This document shows positions 53,821 to 62,209 of a stretch of DNA of 64,000 nt, piece after piece. A model generated the notes under the pieces. That model had not been told where the DNA came from. It made no database searches and worked only from the letters and a program-made list of their open reading frames with translations. How positions within the stretch are numbered: the first letter of the stretch is position 1; every line of letters begins with the position of its first letter. The stretch comes from Cupriavidus metallidurans CH34 (GTDB lineage Bacteria > Pseudomonadota > Gammaproteobacteria > Burkholderiales > Burkholderiaceae): assembly GCF_000196015.1 (NCBI RefSeq), contig NC_007974.2, forward strand, positions 1,426,001-1,490,000, given 5' to 3'. A program made the position numbers and the translations under genes.

Positions 53821-53988
53821 GGGCTGGAGGCGGTGCGTGCGCCCTACTGCGCACGGGACGAACCGCAACCATAGGCTCGCACGGCCGCGCTGGCAAGTCC
53901 ACAAGCCGTGCGGGTGCGCGCCGGCATCCCGAAAACCGGGGCCCGGCAGCCTCTTTGATGGCCTGCCGCACCCCGTCCGGGGCGACGC

Positions 53989-55047
53989 TCAGTTGCTGGC
54001 GTCGACCAGCGTGCGTGCCTCGACCACCTTGTCGCGATACGCCTCGAAGATCCGGCGCAGCGCCTGCTCCATCGACACCTCCGGCTTCCAGCCCAGTTCC
54101 CCGATCGTGTTGTCGATCTTCGGCACGCGGTGCTGCACGTCCTGATAGCCCTTGCCGTAGAAGTCGCCCGACGACGTCTCCACGATCTTCGTCTTGCGCG
54201 CTTCCTCGGCGTACTCCGGATACTCGGCCGCCATCTTCAGCATCATCTCCGCCAGCTCACGCACCGAGTGGATGTTGCCCGGGTTACCGATGTTGAAGAT
54301 CTTGCCGTTGGCCACGCCGTCCTTGTTCTCGATGATGCGCATCAGCGCCGAGATGCCGTCCGAAATATCGGCGAACGCACGCTGCTGCGCGCCACCGTCC
54401 ACCAGCTTGATCGGCTCGCCACGCACGATATGGCCCAGGAACTGCGTGACCACCCGCGACGAACCTTCCTTCGATTCGAAAATCGAGTCCAGCCCCGCGC
54501 CGATCCAGTTGAACGGACGGAACAGCGTGTAGTTCAGCCCTTCCTGCATCCCGTAGGCGTGGATCACGCGGTCCATCAGCTGCTTGGAGCAGGCGTAGAT
54601 CCAGCGCGGCTTGTTGATCGGGCCGTAGATCAGCGGCGAGGCTTCCGGGTCGAACTCTTCGTCGGCGCACATGCCGTACACCTCCGAGGTCGACGGGAAC
54701 ACCAGATGCTTGCCGTACTTCACCGCGGCGCGCACGATCGGCAGGTTGGCCTCGAAGTCCAGTTCGAACACGCGCAGCGGCTCGCGCACGTACGTGGCCG
54801 GCGTGGCGATGGCCACCAGCGGCAGCACCACATCGCACTTGCGGATGTTGTACTCGATCCACTCCTTGTTGATGGTGATGTCACCCTCGAAGAAGTGCAT
54901 GCGCGGGTGGTTCACCAGATCGCCCAGGCGGTCCGACGACATATCCATGCCGTAGACCTCCCATTGCGTCGTTTCCAGGATGCGGCGCGTCAGGTGGTGG
55001 CCGATGAAGCCGTTGATGCCAAGAATCAGGACTCGCTTCTGCTGCAT
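53989..55047 (-). CDS. UDP-glucuronic acid decarboxylase domain protein (ArnA C-terminal type)
   Basis: A 352-residue SDR/epimerase-family enzyme matching only the C-terminal decarboxylase half of ArnA. The NAD loop is GINGFIGHHL and the catalytic YxxxK is in RWIYACSKQLMDRVIHAYG; PSTSEVYGMC and RVVTQFLGHIVRGEPIKLVD are ArnA-like. It oxidatively decarboxylates UDP-glucuronate to UDP-4-keto-pentose for aminoarabinose synthesis. The formyltransferase half is missing. It is transcribed leftward after arnT, with a 68-base gap. MQQKRVL is taken as the start; an ATG 18 bases upstream is possible. Confidence 0.9.
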   Translation of the reverse strand: MQQKRVLILGINGFIGHHLTRRILETTQWEVYGMDMSSDRLGDLVNHPRMHFFEGDITINKEWIEYNIRKCDVVLPLVAIATPATYVREPLRVFELDFEANLPIVRAAVKYGKHLVFPSTSEVYGMCADEEFDPEASPLIYGPINKPRWIYACSKQLMDRVIHAYGMQEGLNYTLFRPFNWIGAGLDSIFESKEGSSRVVTQFLGHIVRGEPIKLVDGGAQQRAFADISDGISALMRIIENKDGVANGKIFNIGNPGNIHSVRELAEMMLKMAAEYPEYAEEARKTKIVETSSGDFYGKGYQDVQHRVPKIDNTIGELGWKPEVSMEQALRRIFEAYRDKVVEARTLVDASN

Positions 55048-55115
55048 GGATATATATGAAACCAAATTGATAGTGACCGACCTGAAGCCAGCCGGGGAGT
55101 TATTCGGAGCAGGTT

Positions 55116-56843
55116 TTACTGGGGCCCGGCAAGCGATGCCACGTTCGCCACCACCACGCGACGCCAGTCACGCGCCACCACGTACATCGACAAGGTCGGC
55201 GCGAGCGCCAGATAGGTGTCCGGGGACATCACGGCCATGGCCGGCTGGCCGTTCTTCCAGAGCTTGGTGAAACTGTCGACATCGGGCACCACGCGCTGCG
55301 GCTCCACCGTCGCGCCAAACGTCAGTTCGTCGGCTTGCCCCACCATCATCAGCGGATGACGCAGGTAGAACGGCAACGTATGGTCGAGCATCTGCACGCC
55401 GTAGAGCGGCATCTCCGGCGTCAGCTTCTGCGCGATCTGCGGCGCGATATCGGCGCCCGACGCCGGGCGGCCGACCGTCTCGTGGCCAAGCAGCGCCACG
55501 GTGAAGCCCAGGTACATGCCCATCGCGTAGACCGCCACGCTGGGCAGCACGCCACGGCGCAGCAGCAGGCGGGCCACCGCGATGCCCAGCAGCATCACGA
55601 CAAAGGCCACGGCCACCCAGACTGCGTAGGCGCGGTAGAACGAATTGGGAATGTGGTTGGCATTGAGTGTGGCCACCACGGGACTGGCCAGCAGCCCGCA
55701 AGCCGCCACGATGGCCATGCCGATGAGTTGCTTGCCCCAGCTACGCGGGCTCAGGCGATCGAGCGCCACCCCGGCGAGAATGCCCAGTGCGGGGATCACC
55801 GGCACGATATAACCTGGCAGCTTCGAGCGGGAAATGCTGAAGAACACGAAGATCGCGATGGCCCAGATGCCGGCCATCAGCGCCGGACGGAAGCGTGCCT
55901 GCGTGCCTTCGACCGGCGCGCGCATGGCGGTCCACAGCTTCGGGAAGATGCCCGCCCACGGCAGGAACCCGCCGATGACCAGCGGCAGGAAGTAGAAAAC
56001 CGAGCCCGACCGCGAGTGGATATTCGACGTGTAGCGCTGCCAGTGCTCGTGAATGAAGAAGAAGTTCGGAAATTCGGGGTTACGGACCGATACCAGATAG
56101 AACCACGGTACCGTGATCACGAGCATCACCACGACGCCCAGCGCCAGATGCAGGCGGCGCCAGAGGCCCCAATCCCGCGTCACCAGCGTATAGACCACCA
56201 GCACCAGCCCCGGGAGCGCGATGCCCACCAGCCCCTTGGTCAGGATGGCCACGCCCATCGCGGCCCAGCAGGCGACCATCCAGCCGCGCCGCGCCGCCAC
56301 GGAGGCGTCCGGATGCTGGCCCATCAGCATGAAGGCCAGCACGCAGGACATCACGCCCGCCAGGGTCATGTCGAGCGTATTGAAATGGGCCGCCACGCTC
56401 CACATCGGCGCGGCCAGCAGGGCAAGGCCGGTGAAGGCCGCGGCACGCGCGCCAAACCAGCGACGCGCGGCCATCATCGACACGCCGATGCCGAGCAACC
56501 CGGACAGCGCCACGGCCAGCCGTGCCTGCCACTCGCCCAGCCCGAAGAGTTCGTAGCCCACCACCGTTACCCACATATGGAATGGCGGCTTCTCGAAATA
56601 CTTCAGCGCGTTATAACGAATCGTCACCCAGTCACCCGAGGCGAACATCTCGCGCGAAATCTCCGCATAGCGCCCTTCGTCGGGCCCGACCAGATGGCGC
56701 ATGTCCAGCGAGACGAACCAGACCACCAGGGCCACGGCGACAAACAGCACGACCCAGCCTGTGGCGGCCGACCAGCCGACCGCCCCTTGGGTCGACTGCG
56801 AGGATGCGACGGACGCGCGTTGCTGAGAGGTGGGTTGCGGCAT
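55116..56843 (-). CDS. arnT: lipid A 4-amino-L-arabinose transferase-like glycosyltransferase
   Basis: A 575-residue polytopic GT-C glycosyltransferase. After the first helix it has the catalytic loop LVGPDEGRYAEISREM with the acidic DE pair, EKPPFHMW, and MWSVAAHFNTLDMTLAG, as in ArnT/PMT proteins. It would move L-Ara4N from undecaprenyl phosphate to lipid A at the periplasmic face, lowering cationic-peptide and polymyxin binding. It is the first gene of a leftward pair with the ArnA-like gene and divergent from a PmrAB-like pair. The start lacks a clear ribosome site. Confidence 0.88.
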   Translation of the reverse strand: MPQPTSQQRASVASSQSTQGAVGWSAATGWVVLFVAVALVVWFVSLDMRHLVGPDEGRYAEISREMFASGDWVTIRYNALKYFEKPPFHMWVTVVGYELFGLGEWQARLAVALSGLLGIGVSMMAARRWFGARAAAFTGLALLAAPMWSVAAHFNTLDMTLAGVMSCVLAFMLMGQHPDASVAARRGWMVACWAAMGVAILTKGLVGIALPGLVLVVYTLVTRDWGLWRRLHLALGVVVMLVITVPWFYLVSVRNPEFPNFFFIHEHWQRYTSNIHSRSGSVFYFLPLVIGGFLPWAGIFPKLWTAMRAPVEGTQARFRPALMAGIWAIAIFVFFSISRSKLPGYIVPVIPALGILAGVALDRLSPRSWGKQLIGMAIVAACGLLASPVVATLNANHIPNSFYRAYAVWVAVAFVVMLLGIAVARLLLRRGVLPSVAVYAMGMYLGFTVALLGHETVGRPASGADIAPQIAQKLTPEMPLYGVQMLDHTLPFYLRHPLMMVGQADELTFGATVEPQRVVPDVDSFTKLWKNGQPAMAVMSPDTYLALAPTLSMYVVARDWRRVVVANVASLAGPQ

Positions 56844-56961
56844 GAAAGGGAGGGATGGGTAGGTGGGCTATCAGGGAAATCTCTGGCGCGACGCCATGCC
56901 CAGAAAAGCCGGCGCTCGCGATGACACCGGCTAAAAATAGCGCGCAGATTATGAGAGAAAC

Positions 56962-56978
56962 GTTAACGTCAGATTAAT
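56962..56978. promoter_or_regulatory. PmrA-box-like direct repeat
   Basis: GTTAAC-GTCAG-ATTAAT places two TTAA cores (56963-56966 and 56974-56977) 11 bases apart. This matches the half-site spacing of the enterobacterial PmrA box (HTTAAD-N5-HTTAAD). It lies between the divergent arnT and response-regulator genes, so one site could serve both. Confidence 0.6.
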
Positions 56979-57081
56979 AATGCGACACACAGCCTGCGAT
57001 GCTACGCTTTCCACCGGCTGATATGGACCTTACGGCGCGATTAATGCCAATATCTCAAACAGCCGTTTCAGTCACTATAAG

Positions 57082-57789
57082 ATGCGAATCCTGATTGTTG
57101 AAGACGACCCGATGCTCGGCGACGGGCTCCAGCGCGGCCTGAAACTGATAGGTCATGCCGTGGACTGGTTTGGCACCGCCGCCGAAGCCGACCGTGCCAT
57201 TGGCATGATGCACTACGACGCCGTAGTGCTGGACCTTGGTCTGCCAGACGACGATGGCGTGGCGTTGCTTGGCCGTTGGCGCCAGCAGGGCCGGCAGATG
57301 CCAGTCGTGGTGCTGACCGCGCGCGATGCCGTGGCCAGCCGGATCTCCGGGCTAGACGCCGGCGCCGATGACTACCTGGTCAAGCCAGTGGAACTGGACG
57401 AGCTGGCCGCCCGGCTTCGCGCAGTCACCCGCCGCGCGGCCGGGATGCCCGAGCCCGTCTGGCGTCATGGCCCACTCGAGTACCAGCCCGCTGCGCGCCT
57501 GGCGCTCTGGCACGGCAAGGCCGTGGACCTGACCAGCCGGGAATCCATGCTGCTGGAACTGTTGCTGACCTACCCCAACCGTGTGCTGACGCGCGAATTC
57601 CTGCGCGACAAGCTCTATGACTGGGACAAAGGCTCCGAAAGCAACACGCTGGAAGTCCACATCCATCACCTGCGCAAGAAGCTCCATCCCGGCATCGTGC
57701 GCACGCTGCGCGGCGCCGGCTACACCCTGGGCACGCTCGAGGCGATCGAGATCGGCACCTCGGAACCCGAGGGCGGGGATCGCGCATGA
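57082..57789 (+). CDS. OmpR-family response regulator, PmrA/QseB-like
   Basis: A 235-residue two-domain response regulator. The receiver domain has the acidic pair at residues 8-9 (VEDDP), phospho-acceptor Asp51 in VVLDLGLPDDDG, and Lys near 101 (DDYLVKP). The winged-helix output domain shows LTSREMLLELLL-like sequence (DLTSRESMLLELLLTYPNR) and VHIHHLRKKL...RTLRGAGYTLG. It overlaps the kinase gene by four bases. Its position opposite arnT implies control of lipid A modification. The sensor signals are unknown. Confidence 0.93.
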   Translation: MRILIVEDDPMLGDGLQRGLKLIGHAVDWFGTAAEADRAIGMMHYDAVVLDLGLPDDDGVALLGRWRQQGRQMPVVVLTARDAVASRISGLDAGADDYLVKPVELDELAARLRAVTRRAAGMPEPVWRHGPLEYQPAARLALWHGKAVDLTSRESMLLELLLTYPNRVLTREFLRDKLYDWDKGSESNTLEVHIHHLRKKLHPGIVRTLRGAGYTLGTLEAIEIGTSEPEGGDRA

Positions 57790-59159
57790 CGCTGCGGCGG
57801 CGGCTGATCCTGGCCGTCCTGGCCGCCGTGACGTTTGCATGGGTACTGACCAGCGCATTGATCTACCTGAGCGCCCAGGAAGAAATCAACGAGCTCTATG
57901 ACACCGCGATGGTCCGCATGGCCCAGCAGATGCAGGCCCTGCTGCCGCGCGTGCATACGCAAACCTCGCCGGCGCCGCCGGCGGCGAACGGGCCGATCCC
58001 CGGAGATGCCGATCTGGTCGACGAGGGGTCGGCCGGGCTTGGTGATCTGGCGATCGCCGCATGGCGCCCCGACGGGGAGCCCCTGCACATCGACCCGGAC
58101 GGAGATCACCTGCCCCGGCTGCCCGACGTCCAGGGGTTCACCGAGCGCAAGATCGACGGCGTGCCCTGGCGGCTCTACTACCTGAACGACCCGGCACAAG
58201 GCTGGCGCGTATGCGTCGGTCAGGTCAAGGCCGAGCGTGGCGAACTGATCGTCGCGTATCTGCAGGCGCAGGTATTGCCTTGGGTCTTTGGTCTGCCGCT
58301 GCTGACCACGCTGCTGCTCTGGGGCGTGAGCCGCGCCCTGCATCCCGTGCTGACGCTGTCGCAGGCCATTGCCGCGCGCGTGCCGGGCGATCCTACCCCG
58401 CTGACACTGCATGAGGTGCCGCGCGAACTCGTGCCGCTGGTGACGGAAATGAACAAGCTGCTGAGCCGCGCCACGGCGCTGCTCGAACATGAACGCCGCC
58501 TGACCGCCGATGCCGCGCACGAACTGCGCACGCCGCTGGCGGCCCTGAAGGCCCAGTGGGAAGTCGCACGCCGCTCCGACGATCCGACCGAGCGCTCCCG
58601 CGCCGCCGCCAACGTCGAGGCCGGCATCGACGGTATGAGCCGGCTGGTCTCGCAACTGTTGACGATGAGCAGGCTCGAGGACGAAGAGGCGCCGCCCACG
58701 CGTGGCCCGGTGGACTGGCGGGAGGTGTCGCGGCAGGTGCTGTCGGATTGCCTGCTGCTATCCGAACGGCGCAACGTCGACATGGAAGTGCTGTGGCCTC
58801 CGGCAGGCCAGCAACCGCTACCTGTCAACGGCGACCCAACACTGCTCGGCACGATGCTTCGTAATCTGATGGACAACGCCATCCGCTATAGTCCGGCTGG
58901 CACGGTGGTGACGCTGGCGTTCGAACCTGACCGGATTACCGTGTCCGATCGTGGCCCGGGCGTAGCACCGGAACTGCTGCGGCGGCTCGGCGACCGCTTC
59001 TTCCGCGCCGCAGGCCAGCAGGAGCAAGGTAACGGACTCGGGATTTCGATCGCGCGCCGTGTGGCCGTGCTTCATGGGCTCGCGCTGGAGTTCGCCAACC
59101 GTCAGGCCGGCGACGGCAGTGGACTGGTGGCTGCCATCCGCCTCAATGGCATGTATTGA
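57786..59159 (+). CDS. sensor histidine kinase, PmrB/QseC-like
   Basis: A 457-residue membrane kinase. Two transmembrane helices (residues about 8-28 and 160-180) flank a periplasmic sensor of about 130 residues. A HAMP-like linker follows, then the H box TADAAHELRTPLAALKAQWE (His near 244), N box RNLMDNAIRYSPAG, and G boxes SDRGPGV and GNGLGISIARR. The sensor region lacks the clear Glu-x-x-Glu iron motif of Salmonella PmrB, so its signal may differ. Confidence 0.93.
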   Translation: MTLRRRLILAVLAAVTFAWVLTSALIYLSAQEEINELYDTAMVRMAQQMQALLPRVHTQTSPAPPAANGPIPGDADLVDEGSAGLGDLAIAAWRPDGEPLHIDPDGDHLPRLPDVQGFTERKIDGVPWRLYYLNDPAQGWRVCVGQVKAERGELIVAYLQAQVLPWVFGLPLLTTLLLWGVSRALHPVLTLSQAIAARVPGDPTPLTLHEVPRELVPLVTEMNKLLSRATALLEHERRLTADAAHELRTPLAALKAQWEVARRSDDPTERSRAAANVEAGIDGMSRLVSQLLTMSRLEDEEAPPTRGPVDWREVSRQVLSDCLLLSERRNVDMEVLWPPAGQQPLPVNGDPTLLGTMLRNLMDNAIRYSPAGTVVTLAFEPDRITVSDRGPGVAPELLRRLGDRFFRAAGQQEQGNGLGISIARRVAVLHGLALEFANRQAGDGSGLVAAIRLNGMY

Positions 59160-59207
59160 TCGGCATTGGCCCACAATGACGGGAAATCGTCAGAACCAGC
59201 ATCCGGC

Positions 59208-60434
59208 ATGAGCACGCTCCGCGCCACCGAAACCCATCGCGCCAGCCAAAGCGCCTGGGAGGTCTTCCTTGTCTTCCTGCGGCTCGGTCTCACCTCCTTT
59301 GGCGGGCCGGTCGCCCATCTGGGCTACTTCCGCGACGCCTTCGTCACGCGCCGTCGCTGGCTCACCGAACACGCTTATTCCGATATCGTCGCGCTATGCC
59401 AGTTCCTGCCCGGCCCGGCCAGCAGCCAGGTAGGCATGGTGGTCGGTCTGTCGCGGGCCGGCTACCCCGGCGCGCTGGCCGCGTGGGTCGGCTTCACACT
59501 GCCATCGGCAATCGCATTGATCCTGTTCGCGCTGGGCCTGTCGCACTATGGCAATCTGGTGCCACCGAGCGCGCTGCACGGGCTCAAGGTGGCGGCGGTG
59601 GCGGTGGTCGCGCAGGCGGTCTGGGGCATGGCGCGCTCGCTGTGCCCCGACGCTCCGCGCATCACGCTGATGATTCTCGCCGCCGTGGCCGTGACACTGA
59701 TCCCCTCGCCGTGGTGCCAGGTCGGTGTGATGGTGGTCGCCGGGATGGTCGGCGCGCAGCGCTTCCGCACCGCACAGGTCCCGCCACACGAACCACTGTC
59801 GATACCCGTTGGGCATGGCGCGGCAATCGGATTCCTGCTGCTGTTCGCGGGACTGCTGGCCGGCCTGCCCGTGGTTGCCAGCTTGATTCCGAACCATGCC
59901 CTGGCGCTGGTCGATGCGTTCTACCGTGCCGGCGCGTTGGTGTTCGGCGGCGGACACGTCGTACTGCCGCTGCTGCAGGCGACAGTGGTACCCACAGGCT
60001 GGGTGAACAATGACACCTTCCTGGCCGGCTATGGCGCCGCGCAGGCGGTACCGGGTCCCCTGTTCACGTTCGCGGCGTTCCTCGGCGCAGCCGGTGGGCC
60101 CGCGCCGACTGGCTGGATCGGCGGCATCGTGTGTCTGCTGGCGATTTTCGCGCCCTCCTTCCTGCTGGTCTTTGGCGCCCTGCCGTTCTGGGAGCGATTG
60201 CGCCGCCACGCGGGCACGCGTGCGGCGCTCGCGGGTGTCAACGCGGCCGTGGTGGGCCTGCTGCTGTCCGCGCTCTATCAGCCGGTCTGGACCAGCGCGA
60301 TCCATGCCCCCGCCGATTTCGCGTTGGCACTGCTCGCTCTGGCTGCGCTGACCGTGTGGCGCGTGCCGCCGTGGGCCGTGGTGACGGGTTGCGCGCTGGC
60401 GGGCTGGGGGATGCATGTGGGCGGGGTGGCCTGA
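59208..60434 (+). CDS. chrA: chromate transporter
   Basis: A 408-residue inner-membrane protein with two tandem CHR domains. The first has LTSFGGPVAHLGYFRDAFVT, FLPGPASSQVGMVVGLSRAG; the second FGGGHVVLPLLQA and AAQAVPGPLFTFAAFLGAAG, the paired GP-rich signatures of ChrA. It exports chromate. ATG 59208 is preferred over a TTG 42 bases upstream. It follows the kinase gene on the same strand by 48 bases, and could be co-transcribed, though a functional link to lipid A control is not evident. Confidence 0.95.
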   Translation: MSTLRATETHRASQSAWEVFLVFLRLGLTSFGGPVAHLGYFRDAFVTRRRWLTEHAYSDIVALCQFLPGPASSQVGMVVGLSRAGYPGALAAWVGFTLPSAIALILFALGLSHYGNLVPPSALHGLKVAAVAVVAQAVWGMARSLCPDAPRITLMILAAVAVTLIPSPWCQVGVMVVAGMVGAQRFRTAQVPPHEPLSIPVGHGAAIGFLLLFAGLLAGLPVVASLIPNHALALVDAFYRAGALVFGGGHVVLPLLQATVVPTGWVNNDTFLAGYGAAQAVPGPLFTFAAFLGAAGGPAPTGWIGGIVCLLAIFAPSFLLVFGALPFWERLRRHAGTRAALAGVNAAVVGLLLSALYQPVWTSAIHAPADFALALLALAALTVWRVPPWAVVTGCALAGWGMHVGGVA

Positions 60435-60438
60435 GCCA

Positions 60439-61092
60439 ATGAAGCGCGCGGGGCTGGCTCGCCCTTGCGCCCGCGTGGCAATCGCCGCGCTGATCACACT
60501 GCTGTCGGGCTGCGCCGCCTCCACCGAAACCCCTGCTGCGAATGACCCGGCCACCACCATCGACGTGGTCGAGCGCGACTGGCACACCGACGTCTGCATC
60601 CGCACCGAGGATGCGGATACGCGCCTGATGCGGCTGGTGATCGGGTACGGGGACTCGCGTTACCTATGTTTCGGCTTTGGCGATCGACACTACCTGCTCA
60701 GTCGGGAGCGCGGCCCGATGACGCTGCTCTCGGCGCTGCTCCCCGGCGCAGGCGCCATCCTGCTGACGGTCTTGCGCGATACGCCGGCCGCCGCATTCGG
60801 CGCGGACAACGTGGTGCGGCTCGACGTCAGCGAGCCCGGCATGGAACGGCTACGGGAATTCCTGGGCAACGCCGTGCAGACCAACGATACCGGTGCGCCG
60901 ATCAGCCTTGGAGAGGGCCCCTATCCAGGTGGCCTCTACTTCGGCGCCACGGCGGACTATGACGGCTTCTATACGTGCAATACCTGGACCGCCGACGCCT
61001 TGCGCGCGGCTGGCATCCCGATTCTTGGTCCCGTGCTGTTCGCCGACGGTGTCATGCGACAGGTCCGGCAGATCGCGCAGCCCGCGCGCTAG
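60439..61092 (+). CDS. DUF2459 family lipoprotein
   Basis: A 217-residue exported protein with a lipobox LLSGC near residue 25. The conserved DUF2459 pattern is visible: DVVERDWHTDVCI, FGFGDRHYLLSRERGPMTLL and the invariant CNTWTADALRAAGIP. The Cys/His arrangement suggests a cysteine-peptidase-like active site, but no activity is established. The start MKRAGLAR lies four bases after chrA, suggesting translational coupling. Confidence 0.85.
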   Translation: MKRAGLARPCARVAIAALITLLSGCAASTETPAANDPATTIDVVERDWHTDVCIRTEDADTRLMRLVIGYGDSRYLCFGFGDRHYLLSRERGPMTLLSALLPGAGAILLTVLRDTPAAAFGADNVVRLDVSEPGMERLREFLGNAVQTNDTGAPISLGEGPYPGGLYFGATADYDGFYTCNTWTADALRAAGIPILGPVLFADGVMRQVRQIAQPAR

Positions 61093-61096
61093 GCCA

Positions 61097-61249
61097 CTAG
61101 CACGGCGCCGGACTGCAGATCGTTGTCGTGGTACCCGGGGCCGGCGTCACCACGGTAGTCTTCTGTGGAGGACTGGGATCGCTGCTGCTGAACGACACGC
61201 AACCGGCAACGCAGATCGGCAGCATCAGGATCATGATGAGTCTGGACAT
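61097..61249 (-). CDS. small lipoprotein, 50 aa
   Basis: A small exported protein (MSRLIMILMLPICVAGC, lipobox VAGC at residue 17) with a Ser/Thr/Pro-rich tail ending TTTTICSPAPC. A strong AGGAGG ribosome site lies nine bases before the ATG. Convergent with the DUF2459 gene. Function unknown; similar tiny lipoproteins are common in this family of bacteria. Confidence 0.65.
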   Translation of the reverse strand: MSRLIMILMLPICVAGCVSFSSSDPSPPQKTTVVTPAPGTTTTICSPAPC

Positions 61250-61442
61250 GGTGTGTCCCTCCTGGATGTGCAAAAGAACAAAAGAACAAAAAAACAATAC
61301 GCGGCCAGTTTAGATAGCGGTCCTTGGGCGCCGCCATCGGCCTATCTCCTACAGCGGGTGAACAAGAAGACGCTGGCAAGTGGCGTTGGTAGCGCCGTGA
61401 AAAGAGAGTGCCGAGCCGGCTGTGGCGGTCCGGAAACAAATA

Positions 61443-61464
61443 GAGCCGTCTCGGAAGACGGCTC
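61443..61464 (-). terminator. hairpin, reading as terminator on the minus strand
   Basis: GAGCCGTCT-CGGA-AGACGGCTC is a perfect 9-bp stem with a tetraloop. On the minus strand it is followed by TATTTGTTT, fitting an intrinsic terminator for leftward transcription ending at 61485. Confidence 0.65.
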
Positions 61465-61484
61465 CATGCCCCGCGTACTTTGTG

Positions 61485-61730
61485 TCAATTCGCCACCTGC
61501 CCATCCTGGTGTCTCTGCGGGCCTCCATGGACGATACCGGCGATAGCGAAGTCGGCCCGCGGCAACCCCTCCGGTCGCATCTGGATTCCCGACTTATTCA
61601 GCGGGCCAACAACGGATGACATTCTGACGCTGCAATATTTCGGAAATAAGACGCTGCCGAGCCTGATACCGCACACGTGGATCAGATCCACGCTTATTTC
61701 TGTTGCGTCCGTTATCGTGGCGCCATCCAC
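61485..61730 (-). CDS. small hypothetical protein, leftward
   Basis: An 81-residue ORF with a possible GTG start at 61730 (DGATITDATEISVDLIHVCG...). The support is positional: a leftward intrinsic terminator lies 20 bases after its stop, and it is divergent from the 104-residue gene. Composition is mixed and no family is recognised. It may be a chance ORF within a leftward transcript. Confidence 0.3.
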   Translation of the reverse strand: MDGATITDATEISVDLIHVCGIRLGSVLFPKYCSVRMSSVVGPLNKSGIQMRPEGLPRADFAIAGIVHGGPQRHQDGQVAN

Positions 61731-61768
61731 TCGCTAGAATGAAACAACCTGCTTCCCGGAGAGTACGT

Positions 61769-62083
61769 ATGAAACGCGATGCCGTTGCCGTGACCGAGAC
61801 AACTCCAGAGGGGCTGGCCGCCCTGATCTATCACATTGCCCACAGTGCCAGTCAGGGGCAGCTCGATCCCGAATTCGTACGCAAGCTTGGCAAGCGCGTG
61901 GACAAAGAACTCGAAGCGATGGAAGCCGGTGGCAAGATGAATGCGACCGACAAGAAGCAGTTGCTGCACGCGGTGCAAACGCTGCACACGACCACAGACG
62001 TGGAGGAAGGTGCCCGCCTGACACGCGCGCTGGAGCGCCTGCGCGATCATGATGCGCGCGCCGCGCTGCCCCCCGCCCAGTAA
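61769..62083 (+). CDS. small helical hypothetical protein, 104 aa
   Basis: A charged, mostly helical cytoplasmic protein (EGLAALIYHIAHSASQGQLD, GKMNATDKKQLLHAVQTLHT). It has a good GGAGAG ribosome site before ATG 61769 and is followed by a strong terminator. No domain is recognised. It is convergent with the porin gene. Confidence 0.7.
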   Translation: MKRDAVAVTETTPEGLAALIYHIAHSASQGQLDPEFVRKLGKRVDKELEAMEAGGKMNATDKKQLLHAVQTLHTTTDVEEGARLTRALERLRDHDARAALPPAQ

Positions 62084-62105
62084 AAGCCCCCGCTGAAAAC
62101 GAAGA

Positions 62106-62145
62106 ACGCCCCTGGGCCGCCAAGTCGGTCCAGGGGCGTTTTTTT
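62106..62145. terminator. strong, probably bidirectional intrinsic terminator
   Basis: ACGCCCCTGG (62106-62115) and CCAGGGGCGT (62130-62139) pair perfectly and are followed by a run of seven T. The opposite strand reads TTCTTCG after the stem. It serves the convergent 104-residue gene and porin. Confidence 0.9.
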
Positions 62146-62209
62146 ATCCGGCAGGACGGGGGGAAAGGCCCCGCCTGTCGGTGCCTCCCTTTAGCCGGAT
62201 CGTGGATGC

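Noticed and set aside
54130..56924. Large rightward frames across the arn genes (309 and 529 codons)
   Set aside because: Both are shadows of arnT and the ArnA-like gene, which carry complete family motifs on the opposite strand.
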